From Bacteroidota bacterium (GTDB lineage Bacteria; Bacteroidota; Bacteroidia; Bacteroidales; B18-G4), in NCBI GenBank assembly GCA_018831055.1, contig JAHJRE010000171.1, positions 1-40,454 on the forward strand: a DNA stretch of 40,454 nt, given 5' to 3'. The notes beneath the pieces were generated by a model. It did no database searches. It was not told where the DNA came from and worked only from the letters and a program-made list of their open reading frames with translations. Shown piece by piece: positions 25,963 through 34,187 of this stretch (positions within the stretch are counted from its first letter, which is position 1; every line of letters starts with the position of its first letter). A program made the position numbers and the translations under genes.

Positions 25963-26682
25963 TTACTGATGGAACCAGCCGAAAACCAGGTTGATGGATC
26001 CTTCTATGCTGTTGAAATCGGATGATTCGAAGTATTTTTTCTCAACGACCTCGGTTCCCGTGTCGTAGGCATATTCTTTGTTTAGTCCGGTTACGACCCT
26101 GTATCCAACGGTGGCATTGATCTTCATCCATTTGGTCAGATTCAGCTCGGCGCCAACTTCGGGGATCATCACAAAGATCCTGTCATACACCGCATCCGTA
26201 TTTTTGTTGTTGTTATGGTAATCGTTGGTGAGGGCAACCGAGCCCCATCCGAGCTTGGCCCCGGTCATGATGTGGAAAACGTGATGAGAGCTGAAGACAT
26301 ATCCCGTCCAGAATCCTCCATGCCCCATGAGCATCCTGTAATCATCAATGGTTTCGTTATAAACCACTTTACCGTCGATGATGACTGCTTCAGGAAGTTT
26401 CCTTGTAAGAGGTCCGTACTCATGCCGGGTAGCCACACCCTGCCCGTAACCTCCGAAAAAGAATCCCTGGTTAAAGATCAAAGCAGCCCCGCCTCCGCTG
26501 GAAACGGCGAAATCACCGTGCAATGCTGAAAATTGCGTGAAAACGGCTGCAAATGCCGAGACCTTCACGTCCTTATCCTTTCCGCTGAATAAATATTTTG
26601 TTTCCGGTTCCTGGGCAAACCCGGCCAGAGAGAACAAAACAGATAAAAATGCCAATGTGTAAATACCTGCGTGCTTTTTCAT
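25963..26682 (-). CDS. Putative outer-membrane beta-barrel protein
   Basis: The 239-aa product has a signal peptide (MKKHAGIYTLAFLSVLFSLA, then GFAQE) and alternating, Gly/Tyr/Phe-rich beta strands (GGGAALIFNQGFFFGGYGQG, GHGGFWTGYVF, GAKLGWGSVAL), ending in SINLVFGWFHQ. This pattern suggests a small outer-membrane barrel. No specific family is recognised. It lies 125 bp upstream of the TonB receptor on the same strand and could belong to the same unit. Confidence 0.75.
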   Translation of the reverse strand: MKKHAGIYTLAFLSVLFSLAGFAQEPETKYLFSGKDKDVKVSAFAAVFTQFSALHGDFAVSSGGGAALIFNQGFFFGGYGQGVATRHEYGPLTRKLPEAVIIDGKVVYNETIDDYRMLMGHGGFWTGYVFSSHHVFHIMTGAKLGWGSVALTNDYHNNNKNTDAVYDRIFVMIPEVGAELNLTKWMKINATVGYRVVTGLNKEYAYDTGTEVVEKKYFESSDFNSIEGSINLVFGWFHQ

Positions 26683-26789
26683 GATGCTAAAATTAATGAT
26701 GTTTTGATTTGAGTGACAGAAAAAAGAAAGAGGGGTTGCAAAAAAGTGAAAATTTTAGTTGAATATCCGCAAAAAATGAGAAAACGGTG

Positions 26790-27017
26790 CAGGTCAAAAG
26801 TCACAAGAGGCAGGTCACAGGTTACAAGTTGCAAGTAGCAAGGATCACTCACCACCCTGCACTCTGTAACTTGTAACCTGCAACTTGTACCCAGTTCCCA
26901 GGTCCCAGTTCCCAGGTCCCAGGTTGCAAGTAGCAAGGATCACTCACCACCCTGCACTCTGTAACTTGTAACTTGCAACCTGCAACTTGTCTCCAGTTCC
27001 CAGCCCCCAGCAACCTG
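26790..27017. repeat. Second heptamer-repeat region with 50-bp direct repeat
   Basis: Units of CARGTYR occur at 26811-26845 on one strand, and the opposite form YAACYTG at 26867-26887 and again near 26962-26988. Between them are five CCCAGKT heptamers (26890-26924). A 50-bp block at 26828-26877 is repeated at 26923-26972, 95 bp apart. Sequence and 7-bp period match the array at 322-412. It fills most of the 381-bp gap between the barrel gene and the rhomboid gene; no gene is credible. Confidence 0.85.
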
Positions 27018-27030
27018 CCTCTATTCTCAT

Positions 27031-27038
27031 TATCTTTG
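27031..27038 (+). promoter_or_regulatory. Candidate -7 box for the rhomboid protease gene
   Basis: TATCTTTG matches TAnnTTTG, 25 bp before the ATG at 27064, directly after the heptamer-repeat region. No -33 element is visible at the expected spacing. Confidence 0.35.
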
Positions 27039-27063
27039 GAATAGTTTTTGACAATCTGCAACT

Positions 27064-27729
27064 ATGGTATCCGGCATTCAGGAAAAGAAACACATTTTCA
27101 ACAGTCTGTTGATTTCCGCAGTCATCATCCTTTTGATGTGGGCGGTGAAGTTTTCGGAAATGATTTTTGACATCTCTTTTGGGTTTCTGGGTGTGTATCC
27201 TCTTTCCTGGAAAGGACTTCCGGGCATCGTGCTGGCGCCTTTCGTTCATGCCGACCTTAAACATATTTCGGCCAATTCGGTGCCTCTTTTTGTTTTAATG
27301 CTAACCCTCTTTTATTTTTATCGCAAGATCGCCTTTAAAGTTTTGATCCTTATCTGGTTATTCACCGGTTTCTGGGTGTGGATAGGGGCCAGGGAAGCGT
27401 ATCACATCGGTGCCAGCGGGATAGTATACGGACTGGCGGCTTTTCTGTTCATCAGCGGATTGATTCGCAAAAATCCCCGGCTGATGGCCATTTCAATGAT
27501 AGTGGCTTTCCTTTACGGCAGCCTTATCTGGGGTGTCTTCCCCGAGCTTTTTCCTGAAGAAAATATTTCCTGGGAATCCCATTTGCTGGGACTGGTGGCA
27601 GGTACCTTACTGGCTTTGTATTTCAGGAAAGAAGGGCCGCAGCGCAAGCAATATTCCTGGGAGCTGGAAGAAGAGGACGAGGAGGATGAGGATGATCCCC
27701 ATGCGTATTGGAAGAGAACGGTCGAGTGA
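27064..27729 (+). CDS. Rhomboid family intramembrane serine protease
   Basis: This 221-aa membrane protein has six hydrophobic helices and the rhomboid signatures: the HxxxN motif (H67 to N71 in KHISAN), the nucleophile Ser118 in GASG, and the catalytic His173 in SWESHLLGLVAG. It should cleave membrane proteins within or near the bilayer; substrates are unknown. The C-terminus has an acidic stretch (about residues 200-212, mostly Glu/Asp). It converges with the transporter gene, with only 17 bp between stop codons. Confidence 0.93.
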   Translation: MVSGIQEKKHIFNSLLISAVIILLMWAVKFSEMIFDISFGFLGVYPLSWKGLPGIVLAPFVHADLKHISANSVPLFVLMLTLFYFYRKIAFKVLILIWLFTGFWVWIGAREAYHIGASGIVYGLAAFLFISGLIRKNPRLMAISMIVAFLYGSLIWGVFPELFPEENISWESHLLGLVAGTLLALYFRKEGPQRKQYSWELEEEDEEDEDDPHAYWKRTVE

Positions 27730-27746
27730 AGAGAATCAGAGAGGGA

Positions 27747-29207
27747 TTAGGGGTTAGAGGTTGGGGATCTTCTCAATACGAATTTATCAAAAAGAAACAG
27801 CAAAACAACAGTTCCCAGCCCGATGCCGGTGAAGACCATCCAGATATTGCAAGGATGGTAGGTTGTCCAGAGATAGTTTGTCAGTTCCTGGGAATTCATC
27901 TCTAAAGCATTCGCGGCAGCGCTGAAATATTCATTTTGAGTGAATGAAGTGGATATTTCAGGTAATTCAATCCCTCTTTTTGCCACTTCTTCCTGCAGCA
28001 GGCTGATCTTATCCGACATATTGGCATACACATTTCCCGACAGTATGCCAGCCAGGAAATTTCCACCGGCAAGCGGCAGGTAATAGGTTCCCATGTACAT
28101 GGCCACTTTGTCTTTGGGCGCAATATTCCCGATATATTCCAGGATGCGCGGGGAACTGGCCATCTCACCAACGGCAAAAACCAGGATGGTGACGAAAAGA
28201 TACATGCCGTTCTGGGTCACAAACCACAAGCCTATGCCAATAGCGCTGATCAGAAAGCCGGTGATGATTGTGTTTACGGGTTTTATTCTTTTGATCATCC
28301 AGGAAATAAGTACCTGCAATATAACAATATACAGCGCATCGATATTCACCAGCAACTCCGCGTTGATTCCTGATTCTTCGTTGGCCAGGAACCCGGCCAG
28401 CCAGGGCCACACCGAGTGAATGTTCCTGTATACGACGTTGGTATCGACCCATTGGTCGATAAAAACCGGAAGGGTGAAAAATAACTGATTGTACATAGTC
28501 CAGAATCCGACGATGATGATCAGGAAAAAGATCAGCTTAAGGTCTTTCAGGGCAGTGAAAAGATTGGCGAATATGCTTCTGATGGTTTTCCCCAATGGCT
28601 CGGATACTTTATCTCTTGGTGGTTCTTTATACAGGATGAGTACCAGCGCCAGGTTAATCAATATGGCAACAGAGGAGATCATGAATGCGTATTGCCAGTC
28701 GAGCACGCGCATTTTGGCCGCTGTAACCGGACCAAGAAAAGCGCCTATGTTCACGATCATGTAAAATATACCGAATCCGACCGTGGCGGTTTCTTTGGTG
28801 GTCGTCCTTGCTATAGTGGCCGAAATCACCGGCTTAAACAGTCCTGCCCCAAGGGCAACATACAGGAAAACCAGGAACATGCCTGCATAACTCCTGGCAT
28901 AACCCATCAGGAAATAACCGCTGGCAAGGATAAGATAAGAGAGAATAAGCATGCGTTTGTACCCGAACCTGTCGGCAATGGCTCCTGTGATGGTTGGCAG
29001 AATATACAGAATGCCTACAACGGTTCCCATAAGGTACCCTTTCTGCACCTGCGTGAAGCCCAATGCTCCTTCGTCGGTGGAACCGGTCAGGTAAATGGCT
29101 AAAATAATGAAAATGCCATACCATGCCCAGCGCTCGAAAAGCTCCATGACGTTGGCAATCCAGAATGTACGGGGGAAGCGGGTTATGCCCCTTGGCTCTC
29201 TTTTCAT
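27747..29207 (-). CDS. Major facilitator (POT/peptide-like) transporter
   Basis: This is a 12-14-helix MFS protein. The first helix contains ELFERWAWYG, resembling the ExxER(F/Y) proton-coupling motif of POT peptide transporters, and the loop GAIADRFGYKRML is the MFS motif. I choose the start at 29207 (486 aa, MKREPRGITR), because an AGGA site lies about 10 bp upstream. The longer start at 29234 would lie within a TATATTTG -7 box (29239-29232). A proton-coupled oligopeptide transporter is likely, but drug or other substrates cannot be excluded. Confidence 0.85.
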   Translation of the reverse strand: MKREPRGITRFPRTFWIANVMELFERWAWYGIFIILAIYLTGSTDEGALGFTQVQKGYLMGTVVGILYILPTITGAIADRFGYKRMLILSYLILASGYFLMGYARSYAGMFLVFLYVALGAGLFKPVISATIARTTTKETATVGFGIFYMIVNIGAFLGPVTAAKMRVLDWQYAFMISSVAILINLALVLILYKEPPRDKVSEPLGKTIRSIFANLFTALKDLKLIFFLIIIVGFWTMYNQLFFTLPVFIDQWVDTNVVYRNIHSVWPWLAGFLANEESGINAELLVNIDALYIVILQVLISWMIKRIKPVNTIITGFLISAIGIGLWFVTQNGMYLFVTILVFAVGEMASSPRILEYIGNIAPKDKVAMYMGTYYLPLAGGNFLAGILSGNVYANMSDKISLLQEEVAKRGIELPEISTSFTQNEYFSAAANALEMNSQELTNYLWTTYHPCNIWMVFTGIGLGTVVLLFLFDKFVLRRSPTSNP

Positions 29208-29231
29208 AAAATGCATGTCCTGGTAAAGAGG

Positions 29232-29239
29232 CAAATATA
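29232..29239 (-). promoter_or_regulatory. Candidate -7 box for the POT-like transporter
   Basis: On the minus strand this reads TATATTTG, an exact consensus match. It ends 24 bp before the preferred start codon at 29207. No clear -33 box was found. Confidence 0.4.
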
Positions 29240-29263
29240 AGGATTGTACAGCGAAAACCCTGC

Positions 29264-29376
29264 TTTTTTCTACTGTGCTCTATTGTGACTGTGGTTCTAT
29301 TTATTTACCACAATAGGCACAACCTGTCCCGATGAAAATCGGGATTAGTTCACAATAGTTTTTTCTACTGTGCTCT
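29264..29376. repeat. Repeat cluster related to the 15573-15805 family
   Basis: The 18-bp sequence TTTTTTCTACTGTGCTCT occurs at 29264-29281 and again at 29359-29376. Between them are ACCACAATAGGCACA and CACAATAG pieces matching the 35-bp repeat family near murB. A hairpin, TCCCGAT-GAAA-ATCGGGA (29327-29344), is inserted in the middle. The second 18-bp copy supplies the last codons (Arg-Ala-Gln-stop) of the ankyrin/MBL gene. The cluster lies at the left limit of the AT-rich region. Confidence 0.8.
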
Positions 29377-30696
29377 CTCAATCCAGTAAATTATACTTAG
29401 TTGAGGAATAAATTCACCCCATTGGTCATATCCGGATAAACCTGATGATTTTCTGATTTCCTTAACTGTTTCTCCGTCCTTTAATTTTTGAAGAATAACA
29501 GTATTTGTTTTCAAAAGCATTTTATAATAGTTACCTAAATCATCATAGTTTACTTCTTTTCCATGTCCGCCAATATAAATCGTGGATTCGGGGAAAACAT
29601 TTAATATTATTTCAAGAAATTCTAAATAACCTGGCACATTTTGGAAAACAGAAGGAAAGGATTGGGAAATAAATAAATCTCCAAGATGAACAACACCAGA
29701 ATTGGGAAAATAAACCATTATGTCCTCATTAGTGTGAACACCCGGATACGGAATTATCTGTTTTTTTTCATCATCAAAATTCAAGGTGTAAATGCTATCG
29801 AATGACTTACCGTTTGAACCTTTCAGGGGCTTATTCTGTTTGGTCAAAGTTCCTTCCGTAACCAACTTTTCCAGGTTTGTATAAGAAATAATTGTGCAAT
29901 TATCCCCTCCAATACTGTTTCCGGCTATGTGATCCTGGTGTAGGTGTGTGTTGATAATGTATTGAATTTCTCCTGAATCAAGTTTGATTAAATCATTTTT
30001 AAGTATTTCTATTAATTTCTCATCGCATCCGGTATCCACGAGAAGCAGGCCATCATTGCCTCTCAATACAGCGATGTTCGATCTTTCGCAATATGGGTAC
30101 GTAATGCGATATACATTTTCAGTTAATTGTGCAATTTCAGGATCACCTGGTTGAGAGGCAAGCGCCCCATACGATTTGAGATATTTTATAACATCTTCTT
30201 TATGAAAAGCGCAGGCATAATCAAGTGGTGTATAATCAAGTATGTTCCTGGCATTAACATCAGTACCATTTTCAACAAGTGGTTCAATGCTTTGCATATC
30301 GGCAAACTGAACTGCATAGTGAAGGGGTGTGCTACCTTCATAGTTTTTGGCATTTATATTGGCTCCATTTTTTAGCAGAACTATTATTGCATCTGGATGT
30401 CCAAATGCCGCTGCAAAATGTAAAGGTGTTTCCTGAGCAATATTTTCACTATTTACATCTGCTCCTTTTTGGATAAGAAATTCGATTATTTCTACAAAAC
30501 CTGTCCTTGCTCCATAATGAATACATGAATTGTAATTGTCGTTGGTAAATTCCAATAAGTTGGGGTTATTTTCAACCAGGCTTTTTACTTTAAGCAGATC
30601 TCCATGTAGTATTACATCGTGTATTGATTGTGAATGTAAGTTTGCTATTAAAAAGAAATAGATCATTAGGAAAAAGTGAGTTCTTTTTATTTTCAT
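29365..30696 (-). CDS. Exported ankyrin-repeat / metallo-beta-lactamase-fold fusion
   Basis: The 443-aa product has a signal peptide (residues 1-23), four to five ankyrin repeats (about 25-180, with units such as ETPLHFAAAFGH and STPLHYAVQFAD) and a metallo-beta-lactamase fold (about 190-443). Metal ligands are complete: H251, H253, D255, H256 in HLHQDH, then H321, D340 and H378. It should be a di-zinc hydrolase in the periplasm with ankyrin repeats as a binding module. HxHxDH and a GxH late ligand fit the general hydrolase superfamily, including subclass B-type lactamases, lactonases and glyoxalase II-like enzymes. The substrate is unknown. Its final three residues come from a dispersed repeat. 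Confidence 0.88.
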   Translation of the reverse strand: MKIKRTHFFLMIYFFLIANLHSQSIHDVILHGDLLKVKSLVENNPNLLEFTNDNYNSCIHYGARTGFVEIIEFLIQKGADVNSENIAQETPLHFAAAFGHPDAIIVLLKNGANINAKNYEGSTPLHYAVQFADMQSIEPLVENGTDVNARNILDYTPLDYACAFHKEDVIKYLKSYGALASQPGDPEIAQLTENVYRITYPYCERSNIAVLRGNDGLLLVDTGCDEKLIEILKNDLIKLDSGEIQYIINTHLHQDHIAGNSIGGDNCTIISYTNLEKLVTEGTLTKQNKPLKGSNGKSFDSIYTLNFDDEKKQIIPYPGVHTNEDIMVYFPNSGVVHLGDLFISQSFPSVFQNVPGYLEFLEIILNVFPESTIYIGGHGKEVNYDDLGNYYKMLLKTNTVILQKLKDGETVKEIRKSSGLSGYDQWGEFIPQLSIIYWIERAQ

Positions 30697-30794
30697 GATT
30701 CTTTTTTCAATTATTTTTTTTCGGTTCTAATTTTTCTATGGTTTTTGCTATGGCCTTATACATCTATCAATAGAAAAATTTCATGGATGATTGA

Positions 30795-32708
30795 CTAATA
30801 TGCCCATAACATCAGCCCGATGATCTCATAATTATAAAGAAATATTGATAGGGCTACAAGGGTTGATGACACAATGATTAGATATACTTTCTCAAGCTTA
30901 TTTTTAATCTTCGTACTCTTCCTGAAGCTACAAATCCAAAAACCGATTATTGAAAAAAGCGAAAAGAACAATGAAAAAACAAATATTGATACACTGGCAA
31001 AGCTGACTATACCAGCATTGTTATAATCACCAAACCACACAGAAAGTGAAATTAAGCAAACTAGAAGGGAGATAATTGCAGCTAAAGGAATCAGGCGAGA
31101 AAGAAATGATATTTTTTGACGTTCTTTTTTCCACAAGATTAATATCACCCTTTTGACAGGCCAATAAAAAGTAAACAAAACAAACGATAGAATTATAAAA
31201 ATGCTGAACAACAGGAATAAGCGATCAAATATAGGCTTCCAGGCAGCGTCTTTCTTGTAGAAATCCTTTCCCGAAACGGTCAACATCATTTCCCCATCCG
31301 AATTCTTGAAAAAATATAGCAACTCATAGTTTTCATTTATCCTCTTGTATGCGTTTCCTTCTACATGGATTATCGCTTTCTTTTCACTTTGAAATTCCTT
31401 ACTAAACAATGTATCGTTTTCAAAAAACAATGTTTTACCGGACAAGAAGTAATTAGGAAATCTGTCCAGGTTGATCCCAAAATTAGCTTGTGAGTAATAC
31501 CCGGTAATGTCATCAAGAACTAATCTGTTTTTTGGATATTCCAATGCCTTTTTCTGAGTACTATTCTCAAGTTGAATTAATGATACAACTTTTCTAACCA
31601 CTTTCCAGAAATAATCAGAATTCTTATTTATCAAGACAACAATACCAACTTCTAGGTCTGGATCAAAAAGAAAAATAGAATTAAAATCAGGTATTCCTCC
31701 TCCGTGACCATATAATTTATGCCCATCTATATAATAAGAACCAAACCCTGAACCATATCCTGGCTTAAATCCTTCCTTTGCCGGGATTGATGATGATGGG
31801 AATAACATCCTGATTAAAGTTGAAGAATCAATTAGTAGATTATTATTGTAAGATCCTTTGTCTAAAAGCATTTGAACAAAGCTGGCCAAATCCCACACAT
31901 TTGAGTTGAGCCCCCCTGATGGTCTCATTAAAACAGGGACAAAGTCAAGTGGATGGCCGTCATTTGTATATCCTTGCGCAAAAAGGTTATTGTTTTTATC
32001 ATTTCTTAAATAAGTTGTTGAAACAGTTCCGATTTTATCTAAAATATGCTTTTGAATATAGTCTTCAAATTTCTGGCCAGTAGTTCTTTCGATGATTAAT
32101 GCCAGTAAGGAATAGGCATCGTTTGAATAACTGCAAATTTCACCGGGTTTCCAACGAACATATCTGGATCTAGGATTAATAGAAAAAACTTCATTTAATG
32201 GCAGTTCCTGCTTGGATGTTGTATTATAGCCTTCATTAAAATGAACATCATCAATACTTGATGTATGCTCCAGGAGGTGAATGATTCGTACCGGATACTT
32301 TTTTCCCCATTTGTTGTTCATTTCAATTTCCGGCAATATATTTTGAACAGGATCATGAAGGTTTATTTTCCCTTCCTCAACCAATTGCATAATTGCTATT
32401 GCCAGAAAAGTTTTTGAGATTGATCCTAACCTGAAAATTGTTTTTTCAGAAACCTGGTCTTTGCTTATTATATCAGCATATCCATGTGTTCCAATCCATA
32501 TGCTATCTTTAGTAATAATGGCTAATGCAATTCCAGGGATATCATATTTCCTGGTTAACTCAGCTATTTCTTTGTTTATTAAGGCAGTGTCGAATTGCAA
32601 GTTCACTGGTTGATATCCTGAGGCTTTTCCAGGAAAGGATATTATCAGCAATGCAAGCAGATTGCAATATAATGCAACAATAGGAATTAGTGAAAATAGT
32701 TTTTTCAT
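30795..32708 (-). CDS. Serine beta-lactamase-like hydrolase with C-terminal membrane helices
   Basis: The 637-aa product has an N-terminal hydrophobic signal or anchor (about 1-28), then a penicillin-binding/class C beta-lactamase-type domain. Its active-site motifs are SISK (Ser96, Lys99), YSN (residues 194-196) and HGG (335-337, in place of KTG). A linker domain (about 390-490) is followed by four membrane helices (about 495-517, 538-558, 567-592 and 607-627). This serine hydrolase family includes esterases, D-amino peptidases and lactamases; the sequence does not say which. The membrane tail anchors it with the catalytic domain outside the cytoplasm. It is 98 bp downstream of the broken amidohydrolase. 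Confidence 0.9.
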   Translation of the reverse strand: MKKLFSLIPIVALYCNLLALLIISFPGKASGYQPVNLQFDTALINKEIAELTRKYDIPGIALAIITKDSIWIGTHGYADIISKDQVSEKTIFRLGSISKTFLAIAIMQLVEEGKINLHDPVQNILPEIEMNNKWGKKYPVRIIHLLEHTSSIDDVHFNEGYNTTSKQELPLNEVFSINPRSRYVRWKPGEICSYSNDAYSLLALIIERTTGQKFEDYIQKHILDKIGTVSTTYLRNDKNNNLFAQGYTNDGHPLDFVPVLMRPSGGLNSNVWDLASFVQMLLDKGSYNNNLLIDSSTLIRMLFPSSSIPAKEGFKPGYGSGFGSYYIDGHKLYGHGGGIPDFNSIFLFDPDLEVGIVVLINKNSDYFWKVVRKVVSLIQLENSTQKKALEYPKNRLVLDDITGYYSQANFGINLDRFPNYFLSGKTLFFENDTLFSKEFQSEKKAIIHVEGNAYKRINENYELLYFFKNSDGEMMLTVSGKDFYKKDAAWKPIFDRLFLLFSIFIILSFVLFTFYWPVKRVILILWKKERQKISFLSRLIPLAAIISLLVCLISLSVWFGDYNNAGIVSFASVSIFVFSLFFSLFSIIGFWICSFRKSTKIKNKLEKVYLIIVSSTLVALSIFLYNYEIIGLMLWAY

Positions 32709-32805
32709 ATCAATTAATTTTCTTTTTTGATGATTTAAGGATTCGATAAAATATTACAGTTCTGACCTAAATATATCATTACCCGTCAACAACAGATTCT
32801 TTTCA

Positions 32806-34118
32806 CTATCTAATCTGTCTTTTATCATAAACAATTTCACCATTCTTTATAATTATAGCCTGATCTTCTATGTTCATAATATTTTCAGCTGGATTACTTT
32901 TGAGTACAATAAGATTAGCCCGTTTCCCAACTTCAATAGTCCCACAGGTTTCTTCAATGCCCAATAGTTCAGCATTGGTTTTTGTACAGGCGGTAATTAC
33001 CTCGATAGGAGACATCCCAATCTCATCTACCAATAGATACATTTCATCAAAAATGGTGGGTTTATCAGTCTCTTCATTTATCAGTGAGAAGTCAGTGCCT
33101 ACTGCAATTTTAATTCCTTTTTGGTAAGCCTTTCTGGTAATTTCATAAGCTAGTTCGAGCTTCTCATTTAGTTCTGGTTTCTCGTCAGACAGTTCGCTAA
33201 CAGTTACTTCAAACAGGTACAATGTTGGGTCAAGGATTATACCTTTTTTCTGCATATTATTTAAAATGTCATCAAGTCTTTTCGAATCTAACACCTCTTT
33301 ACTCAAATCAAATGAACCTTGTGGTTGATACTGCCAATCGGTAGGATATATCAGAAATGGGGCATGCGATAAGCTATTCACCCCGGCTGAAACCAAATCC
33401 TCTGGGGTTGCAGGATAAACAAAAGCATGAGCCCAGACTTTCAGGTTTTGTTTGTTTGCTTCAGCTACTATTTTGGTTACAAGATCTGGATTCAGATAAG
33501 CATATAATTTGATACCTGTTGCACTGCAATTTTGTGCTTCAGTAACCACTTCTCCGATATCTGTATTTTCGTCAATTTGCCTTATCCAAGGTGCAGAACC
33601 CAAGGGTATTGATTCGGGAGTTGCTATTCTGGCCCGGAAATCATTTTGGATAAATTCCCTGCCAGCAAACAAACAGAATAATAAATGTCAGGAGCAAGAA
33701 GTTCCCCATTATCAATTCTGGTCTGGATATCCTTTAGGAACATAGCATCTCCGGCCATATCCCTGATTCCCATTACTCCATGTTTTAATGATTTCTGGAG
33801 TTCCTCATCAGTTATACCGCTTATATGATTATGCCCTTCAATTAGGCCAGGGATGATATAATGCCCTGATAATTCTATGATTTCACCATCTGGTAATATT
33901 TCATCGCTATCCGGACCCAAAATGGATTTTATCAATCCGTCTTCTATAATCAATGTACGATTTGGAATGGATACATTATTTTGACTTCTAATTATTACGG
34001 CATTTTTCAATATCAATGTTGGAGAGGAAAAATGGGTTATATTTTGTGCATACAGATTGGCACTTATTATAATAAAAAAGAAAACGATAGCATTTGTTAA
34101 ATTTAGTTTTGTATTCAT
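32806..34118 (-). pseudogene. Exported amidohydrolase split by a single-base frameshift
   Basis: Two frames together encode one protein: an N-terminal part 33624-34118 (164 aa) and a C-terminal part starting near 33672 and ending at 32806. The first carries a signal peptide and the metal motif EGHNH; the second has the KxxAY Lys region, WAHAFVYPAT and the GTD Asp motif. Aligned with the intact paralog at 36696-37967, the break falls in the T-run just after PDIYYS (about 33671-33674). Adding one T restores SVLFAGREFIQND, parallel to SALMGGEELIKND. The restored protein would be about 437 aa. Either a recent pseudogene or a sequencing error; I see no slippery site. Confidence 0.85.
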
Positions 34119-34187
34119 TATTTATGTTGATTTTAGTGATTAGTTTTTATTATTAAATTGCTATTATCAATCAGATACTTATATTTC

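Noticed and set aside
26679-27264. Three minus-strand frames with repeats such as LGTGTWELGT and RLQVTECR
   Set aside because: They run through the heptamer repeats and the rhomboid gene; low-complexity products with no domain.
33660-33680. Programmed ribosomal frameshift in the amidohydrolase
   Set aside because: No slippery heptamer of the X XXY YYZ type and no obvious downstream structure; the paralog is encoded in one frame.
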